Assembly (NCBI RefSeq): GCF_003732265.1
Contig: NZ_MOBK01000008.1
Span: forward strand, 62,001-126,000
DNA: 64,000 nucleotides
Direction: 5' to 3'
Source: Pseudomonas brassicacearum
GTDB lineage: Bacteria > Pseudomonadota > Gammaproteobacteria > Pseudomonadales > Pseudomonadaceae
Shown one piece after another: positions 16,361-25,249 of this stretch (positions are counted from its first letter, which is position 1; every line of letters begins with the position of its first letter). A program made the translations under genes and the position numbers. Under the pieces are notes generated by a model. That model did no database searches and was not told the origin of the DNA. It worked only from the letters and a program-made list of their open reading frames with translations.

Positions 16361-17763
16361 GCGAGCTTTCCAACCGACGCATTTTGCTGATCGACGATTC
16401 CCCATCCATTCACGAGGATTTTCGCAAGATCCTCACGCCCACGCCGGCCCGGCACGTCGAACTGGATGTGATGGAGGCCGCGCTGTTCGGCGCAGAAGCA
16501 AAATCTGCCAGTGTCCTGTTCGAGCTGGATTCGGCGTATGGCGGCCGGGAGGGGCTGGGCAAACTTAACCAGGCCTTACAGGACAAGCAGCCCTATGCCA
16601 TGGCCTTCGTCGACATGCGCATGCCTGACGGCTGGGACGGCGCGCAGACCATCGAACACTTGTGGCAGGAGGACCCGCGCCTGCAAGTGGTGGTGTGTAC
16701 CGCCTACTCTGACTATTCCTGGGATGAACTGCTGGACCGTTTGCAGGCGCATGACCGGCTGCTGATTCTGAAAAAACCGTTCGACAACATTGAAGTCCAG
16801 CAAATGGCCAACACCTTGCTGACCAAATGGGACATGACCGAACGGGCCTGTGTGCAGATGAGCCATCTGGAGCAGATGGTGGACCAGCGAACGACTCAAT
16901 TCAAACAGGCCAGCGAGGCGCTGCAACGGGAAATCGACGAGCGCAAACAGCTTGAATCCCAATTGGTGCAATCGGAAAAACTCGCTTCACTGGGGCAATT
17001 GGCGGCCGGCGTCGCCCATGAAATCAACAACCCCATCGGCTTCATTTCCTCCAACCTCGGCACCCTCGAGGGCTATTTCAAACAGCTGCAGGAAATGCTC
17101 GATGCCTATCGGGAAGCAGAAGAGGCGATTGGCTCCAGCGAGCTCCTGGTGCGTCTGCGTGACTTGCGTGACCGGGTCGAACTGGAATTCCTGCGCGAAG
17201 ACATTCCGCTGCTGATCAAGGAATCCAAGGAAGGCATCAGCCGGGTCGGGCAAATCGTCAAAGACCTGAAGGACTTCTCGCGGGTGGACTCGAACCAGGA
17301 ATGGCAGTGGGCCAATCTGCAGCAAGGCATCGAATCGACGCTGAACATCGTTGCCAATGAACTGAAGTACAAGGCCGATGTGGTGAAGGATTATCAGGAC
17401 CTGCCCGACATCGAATGCCTGCCTTCGCAAATCAACCAGGTGATCATGAACCTCATCGTCAACGCGTCACAGGCCATCGGCCCGGATCGCGGCACCCTCA
17501 CCCTGCGCACAGGGCTTGAAAATGAAACCGTGTGGATCGAGGTCGCCGACACCGGCGCCGGCATCCCGCCGGGTAGCCTGCAGAAAATTTTCGACCCGTT
17601 CTTCACCACCAAACCGGTGGGCCAGGGGACAGGGCTGGGGTTGTCCCTGTCCTATGGCATCGTGAAGAAACACCGGGGAAATATTTCGGTGGTGAGTGAA
17701 GTCGGGGTGGGCAGCACGTTTCGCGTCGAACTGCCGATTCACCAGACAAAACCAGCCGCCTGA
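16357..17763 (+). CDS. Hybrid REC-histidine kinase (receiver first)
   Basis: An N-terminal receiver (about 7-135, D86 in FVDMRMPDGWDG, KKPFD) is paralogous to those at 9326 and 11674. It is followed by a coiled coil (about 165-205) and a HisKA-HATPase core. The phospho-acceptor is H221 in GVAHEINNP, the N box is NLIVNASQA, and the G boxes are DTGAGI and GQGTGLGLSLSYGIV. It has no transmembrane segment, so it is cytoplasmic. With the receiver placed before the kinase, phosphorylation by the partner kinase could switch this kinase and send the signal to a further regulator. The start overlaps the upstream stop (ATGA). It is the last gene of the operon. Confidence 0.9.
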   Translation: MSELSNRRILLIDDSPSIHEDFRKILTPTPARHVELDVMEAALFGAEAKSASVLFELDSAYGGREGLGKLNQALQDKQPYAMAFVDMRMPDGWDGAQTIEHLWQEDPRLQVVVCTAYSDYSWDELLDRLQAHDRLLILKKPFDNIEVQQMANTLLTKWDMTERACVQMSHLEQMVDQRTTQFKQASEALQREIDERKQLESQLVQSEKLASLGQLAAGVAHEINNPIGFISSNLGTLEGYFKQLQEMLDAYREAEEAIGSSELLVRLRDLRDRVELEFLREDIPLLIKESKEGISRVGQIVKDLKDFSRVDSNQEWQWANLQQGIESTLNIVANELKYKADVVKDYQDLPDIECLPSQINQVIMNLIVNASQAIGPDRGTLTLRTGLENETVWIEVADTGAGIPPGSLQKIFDPFFTTKPVGQGTGLGLSLSYGIVKKHRGNISVVSEVGVGSTFRVELPIHQTKPAA

Positions 17764-17777
17764 ACACCAGCGCATCC

Positions 17778-17805
17778 CTGTGGGAGCTGGCTTGCCAGCG
17801 AAAGC
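17778..17805. repeat. Solitary REP element
   Basis: CTGTGGGAGCTGGCTTGCCA followed by GCGAAAGC is one REP arm with an internal hairpin. It is between the convergent kinase and permease genes and has no inverted partner. Confidence 0.7.
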
Positions 17806-17857
17806 AATCTCAAGAGCAATGCAACTCTCCAGGCTCCTACAAGGGGTTCGGCCTGCC

Positions 17858-19183
17858 TTAGATGGCTTCCTGAAAATCCATTTCCGGTGGCTGGCGACGG
17901 AAACCGCCGGTCAGCACCGCCAGGTACACCACGCCAATCGCCAGCCAGCTCAGGCCCAGGTAAATCGCCAGGTGATCGAGGCTGACCATCAGCCACAAAT
18001 CCGCCACCAGGCCGATGAACGGGAACACCAGGAACAACAGCAGCTCACGCGGGCCTTTTTTCTCGCCGCCGATCCAGTAGTGAAAGATCACCGACAGGTT
18101 GACCAGGCTGAAGGCGAGGAACGCGCCGAAGTTGATGAACGAGGTCGAGGTGGTGACGTCCAGTTTCAGCGCCAGCAACGCGACGACGGCGCACAACAGG
18201 ATGCTGTTGACCGGCGTGCCAAAGCGTTCGTGCAAGGTGCCGAAGAACGATTTCGGCAGCACACCGTCGCGGCCCATGGCGAACAGCAGACGCGAACCAC
18301 TGGCCTGCGCCGACAGACCCGAGGCGAACTGGCCGACGATCAGGCCGATCAGGAAGATCGACACGAACAGGTCGCCACCGATGTTGCGGGCGATTTCATA
18401 GGCCGCCGAGTCGACGTTGTCGAACTGGAACGACGGGTGCGCGATCTGCACGAAGTAGGAGACGCTGACGAAGATCAGCCCGCCGATCAGGGTGATCAGC
18501 ATGATTGCCCGCGGGATGGTGCGGCGCGGGTCGCGGGTTTCTTCGGTCAGGGTGCTGACCGCGTCGAAGCCGAGGAACGAGTAACAGGCGATGGCCGCGC
18601 CGCTCATGATCAGCGGCATCTGCATGTCGCCGTTGAAGAACGGTTTGATCGACCACAATGGCGTGCTCGCATCGCCGCCGACGTAGTGGATGCACAGCAC
18701 CACGAAAGCGATCAGCACCAGGGCTTGCACCAGCATCAGCAAGGCGTTGATGCCGTTGGCCAGTTTCAGGCCGACGATGTTGATTGCGCTGGTGATGCCG
18801 ATGAACGCCAGCACCCACAGCCATTGCGGCACGGCCGGGAACGCGGAGTTGAGGTAAGCGGCGCCGATCAGCCAGATCGCCATCGGCAGGAACAGGTAAT
18901 CGAGCAACACCGCCCAACCGGCGATGAAGCCGAGTCTCGGGCTGATGGCTTTGCGCACGTAGCTGTAGGCAGAGCCCGCGACGGGGAACGCCGAGGCCAT
19001 TCGGCCGTAGCTCATGGCGGTGAAAAACATTGCCACCAGCGCCGCGAGGTACGCGGCCGGCACCATGCCGGCGGTGGATTGAGCGAGGATGCCAAAGGTG
19101 CCGAGCACAATGATCGGCGTCATGTAGGCAATGCCAAACAGCACCACCGAACCCAATGACAGGGTGCGTTGCAAACGAGCCAT
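17858..19183 (-). CDS. APC family amino-acid/polyamine permease
   Basis: An inner-membrane secondary transporter with about 12 hydrophobic helices in 441 residues. The N terminus (LSLGSVVLFGIAYMTPIIVLG) and the ACYSFLGFDAVSTLTEETRDP region are typical of the APC superfamily. The protein resembles the putrescine importer PuuP branch, but the substrate is not proven. It lies upstream of, and on the same strand as, a nothing-in-common gap with a REPIN, then the carbon-nitrogen hydrolase; a shared amine or amide catabolic role is possible. The ATG at 19183 has GGAG about 10 nt upstream. Confidence 0.88.
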   Translation of the reverse strand: MARLQRTLSLGSVVLFGIAYMTPIIVLGTFGILAQSTAGMVPAAYLAALVAMFFTAMSYGRMASAFPVAGSAYSYVRKAISPRLGFIAGWAVLLDYLFLPMAIWLIGAAYLNSAFPAVPQWLWVLAFIGITSAINIVGLKLANGINALLMLVQALVLIAFVVLCIHYVGGDASTPLWSIKPFFNGDMQMPLIMSGAAIACYSFLGFDAVSTLTEETRDPRRTIPRAIMLITLIGGLIFVSVSYFVQIAHPSFQFDNVDSAAYEIARNIGGDLFVSIFLIGLIVGQFASGLSAQASGSRLLFAMGRDGVLPKSFFGTLHERFGTPVNSILLCAVVALLALKLDVTTSTSFINFGAFLAFSLVNLSVIFHYWIGGEKKGPRELLLFLVFPFIGLVADLWLMVSLDHLAIYLGLSWLAIGVVYLAVLTGGFRRQPPEMDFQEAI

Positions 19184-19301
19184 GAGCGACTACTCCGAAT
19201 TTATTAGATTTATGGCAGAGCCGAGTTCGGCGCTAAATTTCGGGGGTTACTTTGTTGTTTTTGGTTCAAGGGACAAACAGGTGTGTCGTCTGTCAGGGCC
19301 T

Positions 19302-19395
19302 CATCGCGGGCAAGCCCGCTCCCACAGGGATCCTTGTGGATACAGATTTTGTGAACGACATAAATCCTGTGGGAGCGGGCTTGCCCGCGAAGGCG
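19302..19395. repeat. REPIN (inverted REP pair), GTGGGAGCGGGCTTGC type
   Basis: Arms at 19302-19328 and 19366-19395 are inverted copies of the GGGAGCGGGCTTGCCCGCGA element. It lies between the nitrilase 3' end and the permease 5' end. Confidence 0.85.
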
Positions 19396-19421
19396 TCAGT
19401 CCCGACAACACAGAATCCGGA

Positions 19422-20243
19422 TCAACGCGAAGGAATCAGCAGCTCCCGAACCCCGCAAGCCCGCTCAATAATTTCCCCCGGCAACTTCAGCCGTTGATCA
19501 TCCAGGTACCGGTAGTCCTTGCGTGCCGCCTCCAACCGGTTGAAATCCAGCTCAACCGTAAATTGCCCTTCATCGCGCCCCGCTTCGAACACCAGCGTGC
19601 CCAGCGGATCCACCAGCGCGCTGCCGCCGGCGAACATCAAGCCGTCATCGCCCGGTTCCACTCGATTGACCATCAGCGCAAACGCCTGGTTTTCCTGGGC
19701 ACGGGCCATGATCGCGGTGCGATGCGTCGGGCCGTAGGGGTCCATGTTGCCGTTGGTGACGATCAGCAATTCGGCACCCAGTTGCGCCAGGGCGCGGGCG
19801 GTTTCCGGGAATTCGATGTCGTAGCAGATCAGCAGGCCGACCCGCACACCGTTCCACTCGCAAGTGGCGTATCGGTCGCCGGGCTCGAACACGCCGCGAT
19901 CCGAGGCCCACAAATGCGTCTTGCGATACTTCAGCGCGATGCCTTCGGGGGTGATCAGCAGCGTGGTGTTGTAGAAGCGGCCGTTGTCGTTCTCGGCCAT
20001 GCCGATCACTACGGCGATGTTGCGCTCGCGGGCGGCGGCGAGCACTGCGCTGACGGTCGGGCCGTCCAGTGGCTCGGCGGTTTGCGCCACGGTGTCTGCG
20101 GTCGGGAAGCCCATCAAGTGGGTTTCCGGGAAGACGATCAGTTGCGTGTCGGCGGCGCAGGCCGCAATCGCCGCCAGGGCGCGTTCGAGGTTGTACGCGG
20201 TGCCGTTGTCACGGCCCGCCAACTGGGCGAGTTCGACTTTCAT
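19422..20243 (-). CDS. Nitrilase-superfamily carbon-nitrogen hydrolase
   Basis: Hydrolyses a C-N bond of an amide, carbamoyl or nitrile compound in the cytoplasm. The Glu-Lys-Cys triad is visible in FPETHLMG, KYRKTHLW and LLICYDIEFPE. The second structural Glu and MARAQENQAFALMVNR are also typical. The ATG at 20243 with AGGAA six nt upstream gives 273 residues, a normal size. It is divergent from a LuxR-type regulator 129 bp away, which may control it. The closest relatives that I can recall are omega-amidase or N-carbamoylputrescine amidase-like enzymes; the substrate is not resolved. Confidence 0.9.
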   Translation of the reverse strand: MKVELAQLAGRDNGTAYNLERALAAIAACAADTQLIVFPETHLMGFPTADTVAQTAEPLDGPTVSAVLAAARERNIAVVIGMAENDNGRFYNTTLLITPEGIALKYRKTHLWASDRGVFEPGDRYATCEWNGVRVGLLICYDIEFPETARALAQLGAELLIVTNGNMDPYGPTHRTAIMARAQENQAFALMVNRVEPGDDGLMFAGGSALVDPLGTLVFEAGRDEGQFTVELDFNRLEAARKDYRYLDDQRLKLPGEIIERACGVRELLIPSR

Positions 20244-20372
20244 CGGTATTCCTTGTTCTTGGGGACGCCGGGCGGCAGAAAGATTGCCCGGCCGGTTTCT
20301 GTGCGCCAGTATGCGCAGCAAGCCAGCGGCCGGGGAATCACGCCGCTGGGGTAACCCGATAGGGGTAGAGGC

Positions 20373-21173
20373 ATGACACTTTCGCTGGACGACATCGCTT
20401 GGCACCGCTCGGTCGGGCAACTGATCGACGCACTGGACAAGCCCAATTTCTGGACGCAGCTGGTGCGTCTGCTGGATCAGTACGTGACCTTCGACAGTTG
20501 GGTGGCCCTGCTTTTCAGTGCCGACCAGCACCCGCACGTGTTCGCCGAATGCCCGGGCGAGGACGGCAGCCCGGATCAGTTGTTTCAGGATTACCTGCGC
20601 GGTTTGTACCTGCTGGACCCGTTCTACATCGCCTGCCGCGAGCAATCGCGCACCGGCCTCTATCGCCTGTCGGAAGTGGCGCCCGAGCACTTCGAGCTGA
20701 CCGAGTATTACCAGCGCTACTTTCGTCTGAATGTGGTCGCCGATGAAATCCAGTTCAATTGCCAGCTCGAAGGCGACCGCACGTTGTGCCTGTCATTGGG
20801 CAGCAAGCAGCGTTTCAGTGGCCAGCAGATTGCCTTGCTGTCGCTGATCCAGCCGTGGGTGCTGGGCCTGTTGCGCCAGCGCCTGCCCTACGAAATCAAC
20901 GAAGTCGTGGCCCTCGCGCCGTCGCCGCCGCAACCTGACTGGCGCGTGCAGCTGGAAGCGTCGGTGCAGCAACTCAAAGGCGCGCAACTGACCGCTCGGG
21001 AACTGGATGTCGGGCGGTTGATGCTCAGCGGTTGCTCCAGTAAAGAAATCGCCCGTAAGCTGGAAATCTCCGTGGAAACCGTGAAAGTCCATAAGAAACA
21101 CATGTACAGCAAGCTGGGGATCAAATCCCAGTCCGAACTGTTTTCGATTTTTCTCCAGGCGCAGAATGCCTGA
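20373..21173 (+). CDS. LuxR-type HTH transcriptional regulator
   Basis: 266 residues. The C-terminal LuxR/FixJ HTH (about 205-262) shows LTARELDVGRLMLSGCSSKE followed by IARKLEISVETVKVHKKHMY. The N-terminal about 180 residues have no autoinducer-domain signature and no receiver Asp pocket, so the signal is unknown. It resembles the stand-alone LuxR solos next to amine or amide catabolic genes. The position, divergent from the nitrilase, suggests control of that gene and perhaps the permease. AGGGG precedes the ATG by about 7 nt. Confidence 0.9.
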   Translation: MTLSLDDIAWHRSVGQLIDALDKPNFWTQLVRLLDQYVTFDSWVALLFSADQHPHVFAECPGEDGSPDQLFQDYLRGLYLLDPFYIACREQSRTGLYRLSEVAPEHFELTEYYQRYFRLNVVADEIQFNCQLEGDRTLCLSLGSKQRFSGQQIALLSLIQPWVLGLLRQRLPYEINEVVALAPSPPQPDWRVQLEASVQQLKGAQLTARELDVGRLMLSGCSSKEIARKLEISVETVKVHKKHMYSKLGIKSQSELFSIFLQAQNA

Positions 21174-21195
21174 CTGAAACGTGGAGTGCTTTTTA

Positions 21196-21287
21196 CTGTG
21201 GGAGCGAGCCTGCTCGCGAAAGCGGTCCGTCATTCAGCATTGATGTCGACTGGACCACCGTCTTCGCGAGCAGGCTCGCTCCCACAG
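21196..21287. repeat. REPIN (inverted REP pair), GTGGGAGCGAGCCTGC subtype
   Basis: Arms at 21196-21225 and about 21262-21287 are inverted copies, with CCTGC/GCAGG in the hairpin loop rather than CTTGC. The same subtype is at 54191. It sits between the LuxR-type gene and the FMN protein gene. Confidence 0.85.
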
Positions 21288-21351
21288 GGATCTGTGTGCA
21301 TCCAAACACCTGCTGCGTTGAAATTATTGAGTTCGAACCCAAGGAAACCGT

Positions 21352-22971
21352 ATGAGCCTGTCACTCCTGAGCCGCTACGCCTTCTTTGCCGCTTGCGTGA
21401 TTTTCACCCTCGCCAGCCTGCCTTTCCTCGAATACGACTGGCTCTGGCCTATCACCGCCGTTACCGGCGTACTCAGCCTGATCGGCCTGTTCGATCTGCT
21501 GCAAAGCCCGCACGCGGTGCGCCGCAATTACCCGATCCTGGGCAACATTCGTTATCTGGTGGAAGGCATTCGCCCGGAAATCCGCCAGTACCTGCTCGAA
21601 TCCGACAGCGATGCCCTGCCCTTCTCCCGGGCCCAGCGTTCGCTGGTCTATTCGCGGGCCAAGAACGAAAGTGCCGACAAGCCCTTCGGCACACTGATCG
21701 ATGTGTATCAGTCGGGTTTCGAGTTCATCGGCCACTCGATGCGTCCGGCGCCGTTGAGCGATCCGAGCGCCTTTCGCGTGATCGTCGGCGGTCCGCAGTG
21801 CACCCAGCCGTACTCAGCCTCGGTGTTCAACATCTCGGCCATGAGTTTTGGCTCGCTCAGCGCCAACGCGATTCGGGCGTTGAACCAGGGCGCCAAGCTC
21901 GGCAACTTCGCCCATGACACCGGCGAAGGCAGCATCAGCGCTTACCACCGGGAAAACGGCGGCGACCTGACCTGGGAACTCGGCAGCGGCTACTTCGGCT
22001 GCCGAACCGCCGACGGCCGCTTCGACCCGGAGCGCTTTGCCGCCCAAGCGCAAACCCCGCAAGTGCGCATGATTGAAATCAAGATGAGCCAAGGCGCCAA
22101 ACCCGGCCACGGCGGGATTTTGCCCAAGCACAAAGTCACCAAGGAAATCGCCGAAACCCGCGGCATCATGATGGGCGAAGACTGCATCTCGCCATCACGC
22201 CACAGCGCGTTTTCCACACCGATCGAGCTGATGCACTTCATCAAGCAACTGCGAGAACTGTCCGGCGGCAAACCGGTGGGTTTCAAGTTCTGCCTCGGTC
22301 ACCCATGGGAATTCATGGGCATCGCCAAGGCCATGCTGGAAACCGGCATTCTCCCGGACTTCATCGTCGTCGACGGCAAGGAGGGCGGCACCGGCGCCGC
22401 GCCGGTGGAGTTCACCGACCACATCGGCGTGCCGATGCGCGAAGGGTTGTTGTTCGTGCACAACACGCTGGTCGGCCTGAACCTGCGAGACAAAATCAAA
22501 CTCGGTGCCAGCGGCAAGATCGTCAGCGCCTTCGACATCGCCAGCGTCCTGGCCATCGGCGCCGACTGGGCCAACTCGGCTCGCGGCTTCATGTTCGCCA
22601 TCGGTTGCATCCAGTCGCAAAGCTGCCACACCAACAAATGCCCGACCGGCGTCGCCACCCAAGACACCTTGCGCCAGCGCGCACTGGTGGTCCCGGACAA
22701 GGCCCAGCGGGTGTTCAACTTCCACCGCAACACACTCAAGGCCCTGGCCGAAATGCTCGCGGCAGCCGGTCTCGATCACCCGTCACAACTGTCGGCCAAG
22801 CATCTGGTACGGCGCATGTCGGCGACCGAGATCAAGCTGTTCTCGCAGTTGCATGTGTTCCTGAAACCGGGGGAGTTGCTCACTGGTGAAGTGAATGGCG
22901 AGTTTTACTCGCGGATGTGGCAGATGGCGCGGGCGGACAGTTTTGAGCCTAATGAAGTGGCGGCTGCGTAA
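21352..22971 (+). CDS. FMN-binding glutamate synthase-like protein
   Basis: Residues 1-60 contain two hydrophobic helices; the rest is the FMN-barrel and iron-sulfur domain of the glutamate synthase large subunit without the amidotransferase part. Visible features are ISAMSFGSLS, KPGHGGILP, VDGKEGGTGAAPVEF and the three-Cys cluster site CIQSQSCHTNKCPTG. It is 539 residues, a normal length for the stand-alone family. The membrane anchor and lack of a glutaminase domain mean it is not GltB; the physiological reaction is not established to my knowledge. The ATG has AAGGA at a good distance. Confidence 0.92.
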   Translation: MSLSLLSRYAFFAACVIFTLASLPFLEYDWLWPITAVTGVLSLIGLFDLLQSPHAVRRNYPILGNIRYLVEGIRPEIRQYLLESDSDALPFSRAQRSLVYSRAKNESADKPFGTLIDVYQSGFEFIGHSMRPAPLSDPSAFRVIVGGPQCTQPYSASVFNISAMSFGSLSANAIRALNQGAKLGNFAHDTGEGSISAYHRENGGDLTWELGSGYFGCRTADGRFDPERFAAQAQTPQVRMIEIKMSQGAKPGHGGILPKHKVTKEIAETRGIMMGEDCISPSRHSAFSTPIELMHFIKQLRELSGGKPVGFKFCLGHPWEFMGIAKAMLETGILPDFIVVDGKEGGTGAAPVEFTDHIGVPMREGLLFVHNTLVGLNLRDKIKLGASGKIVSAFDIASVLAIGADWANSARGFMFAIGCIQSQSCHTNKCPTGVATQDTLRQRALVVPDKAQRVFNFHRNTLKALAEMLAAAGLDHPSQLSAKHLVRRMSATEIKLFSQLHVFLKPGELLTGEVNGEFYSRMWQMARADSFEPNEVAAA

Positions 22972-22983
22972 GAGCGGCTCCGT

Positions 22984-23010
22984 ATGCCGGCCTCACGGGG
23001 AGGCTGGCAT
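22984..23010. terminator. Hairpin between convergent genes
   Basis: A 10-bp stem with one mismatch (ATGCCGGCCT / AGGCTGGCAT) and a seven-base loop lies between the FMN protein and gtrA-like 3' ends. There is no long T run, so termination is plausible but weak. Confidence 0.4.
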
Positions 23011-23013
23011 TCT

Positions 23014-23388
23014 TCACGCCTCGCGCTCGTGGAACAGGATAAATCTCGAAAAGATAATGCCGCAGATCAGACTCAAGGCCGAAAACGAAGCGACGGTCAC
23101 TAGTCCGTGGAGTTTCCAGATATCGGCGAAATGCCCGACGACGAAACTCATTACGCCCATGAAGAAGATGTACAACAGATAACGAAGCACCGACGCCCCG
23201 GCTTCAAATGTGTACAGCGAATGCACGTAGAAAGAGAACATCGCCGCCACACTGAACCCCATCACATTACTGGCCGCCTGACTAAATCCGGCAGCAGTGT
23301 TCAGTACATAAAAAAGCTGCCAATGAATGACCGTATTGGCCACGCCTACCACCGCAAAGGTGGAAAACTCTTTCCATAAGACTTTCAT
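23014..23388 (-). CDS. GtrA family membrane protein
   Basis: A small four-helix inner-membrane protein of 124 residues. It shows the family pattern FAVVGVANTVIHWQLFYVL and a C-terminal FSRFILFHE. GtrA proteins are thought to flip undecaprenyl-phosphate-linked sugar across the membrane for O-antigen or teichoic-acid glycosylation. The ATG at 23388 with GGGAA upstream is preferred over a TTG at 23424. It lies 109 nt downstream of a glucosyltransferase-like gene on the same strand. The usual third partner, the GtrB bactoprenol glucosyltransferase, is not in this window. Confidence 0.88.
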   Translation of the reverse strand: MKVLWKEFSTFAVVGVANTVIHWQLFYVLNTAAGFSQAASNVMGFSVAAMFSFYVHSLYTFEAGASVLRYLLYIFFMGVMSFVVGHFADIWKLHGLVTVASFSALSLICGIIFSRFILFHEREA

Positions 23389-23497
23389 GTCCGTTCCCTG
23401 GTTGACTGCTGTGTCAGGCGTCAACCTAAAGTCAGCGCCAGGGATGCGTCTACTGTCAGAACTATCAGGTTACGCCGCCTTCCAGACCAACGGTCAA

Positions 23498-25003
23498 TTA
23501 CCACTGCAGCGTAGTGAACCGGGACGGTTCTTTCATGACGATAAAGCCGTAATCCCCCAGCAGATAAATGCGATAGAACAGGCTGTCCACCAGCGGTGGA
23601 TAACCCTGGTATCCCACCCGCGTGGCGTTGCGCCGTTCCTTTTCCCTGACCACGTTGGTGATGCCGGTTTTCGGCAGGTTTTCCGCGAGCATGTAGAAGT
23701 CGATGTTCAACAGGTAGTGCAACACTGGCATTTGCCTGAATGACCCGGCGGCCGCCACCAGCCAGTGATCCGAATAACTGATCGACAGGTAAATGCGCTT
23801 GGCGTTGCGCAATGCCGGGCGGGAGGCGATGTCGGCACTCAAGGCATACAGCGCGTTGGTCGTGAAGGTCTTTTGCAAGGTCAGTACGCGACCATAGGCG
23901 AAGGACAACGAGAGGGTTGCCAACAGCGGGATCAACAACAGCAATGGCAGCTTTCCATGCAATGACGCCAGCACCCGATGACTCAGGTAAAACAGCAAAA
24001 CCAGGACGACGCCAAAGCCCATCAAGGTTCGGGCGCCTTCATTGAAGTCGCGGAAAAACAACGAGGCGCCGGGCACCAGCAACAGCAAAACCGGCAGGAT
24101 TAAAAGACACGCGATACCGATCACCGCTTTGTGCAGGCCTGAGTCCCACCGCGCCAGCACACCCCGCCCCACGCACACCCCACCGGCGATGGCGCACAAC
24201 AACAGCGCCCCGAACACCCAGGCAAACCCACCATGAAACAGCAGCATGATGTTTTCCAGGACCCGGCCGGCATTGATTTCAACTTGCAGCAGCGGTGCCG
24301 CCGCGCCGTTCAACATCGAGGTACGGGTTTGACTCATGAAAGCAAAAGCCGTGGCGAAATAGATCAAGCCTGCCAGCAGCAACTGCGCGACTTTCCAGCC
24401 AAGCAATCGGCACCACGCGGGCCACGCTAATCGGTCGTTGGCACCCCGCAGCAGCTCCAGGCAACAGAGCCCGAGAAACACATTGATGCTGACCTGATAA
24501 AGGCCGATGGCCAATGCGATCAGCAGCGCCGGAACGATGAGTTGCTGGACGCGAGAAAGGCTGCGAAAGGTGATTGCGTAGATCACCGCCACCACGCTCA
24601 GCGCCATGGTCGGCCCGTCGTATTGGTACGACAGGTTTTGCAGGAAAAACGGGTTGTACCAAAGTGGCAGCAACACCAGGCAATGGCCGAATGTCGGTTC
24701 GGGAAAATAGTGGAACGTCAGGCGTGTCAGGGCAGCGCTCATGGCCAGCGTGGCGATCAGCAGTGGCAACGGGAAAATATTGGGCGCGGCACCGCTGAAG
24801 GTCAGCAGGTAATAGAACCACTGCGCGAACAGGCGGCCCTCCTCCGTCCACGCCGTACCGGCGGCGAGGGAACGCCAGTTGTCGTCGATGTAGGGGTAAT
24901 CCGCAAGGATCATCGGCAGGACGTACAGCAGCGTCGCGAGAAGAAACAGCAACCAGACCTGGCGGCCTGCGAGTTCTTTGTCGAGCCAATCGCTGATCTT
25001 CAT
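23498..25003 (-). CDS. GtrII-like glucosyltransferase, polytopic membrane protein
   Basis: 501 residues with about 10-12 hydrophobic helices. The first periplasmic loop has DYPYIDDNWRS, and a later NLSYQYDGPTMAL resembles the Gtr serotype-conversion glucosyltransferases, which move glucose from the lipid carrier onto O-antigen in the periplasm. The C-terminal 100 residues form a soluble periplasmic domain. It is followed on the same strand by the GtrA-like gene. The ATG at 25003 has GAGGCG upstream. The acceptor is unknown. Confidence 0.8.
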   Translation of the reverse strand: MKISDWLDKELAGRQVWLLFLLATLLYVLPMILADYPYIDDNWRSLAAGTAWTEEGRLFAQWFYYLLTFSGAAPNIFPLPLLIATLAMSAALTRLTFHYFPEPTFGHCLVLLPLWYNPFFLQNLSYQYDGPTMALSVVAVIYAITFRSLSRVQQLIVPALLIALAIGLYQVSINVFLGLCCLELLRGANDRLAWPAWCRLLGWKVAQLLLAGLIYFATAFAFMSQTRTSMLNGAAAPLLQVEINAGRVLENIMLLFHGGFAWVFGALLLCAIAGGVCVGRGVLARWDSGLHKAVIGIACLLILPVLLLLVPGASLFFRDFNEGARTLMGFGVVLVLLFYLSHRVLASLHGKLPLLLLIPLLATLSLSFAYGRVLTLQKTFTTNALYALSADIASRPALRNAKRIYLSISYSDHWLVAAAGSFRQMPVLHYLLNIDFYMLAENLPKTGITNVVREKERRNATRVGYQGYPPLVDSLFYRIYLLGDYGFIVMKEPSRFTTLQW

Positions 25004-25249
25004 GCCGGCGCCTCATGGGAATTCCGCCTTCAATCGATAAAGCTTTGATCCCGACGGTGGTCAGAGATCGTGTGGCTGCCGGGCTTTTAGACCAGCGGTT
25101 GTCCTTTGGCAACGTTTGAGACATTCCGTAATACCCACGTTTTGCAATTGCCAGCGAATCCCTGCACCCTGCGCGCCGCCGATGAGCGGCGTACAACCCT
25201 TGGTGATGCCGCTCGCTCCTGTTTCAAAACCGTTCAAGAGCCCGCTGCC

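Noticed and set aside
17696..19159. A 487-codon plus-strand frame opposite the APC permease
   Set aside because: The translation is charged and Gln/His-rich, typical of an antisense shadow; the minus strand encodes a clear transporter.
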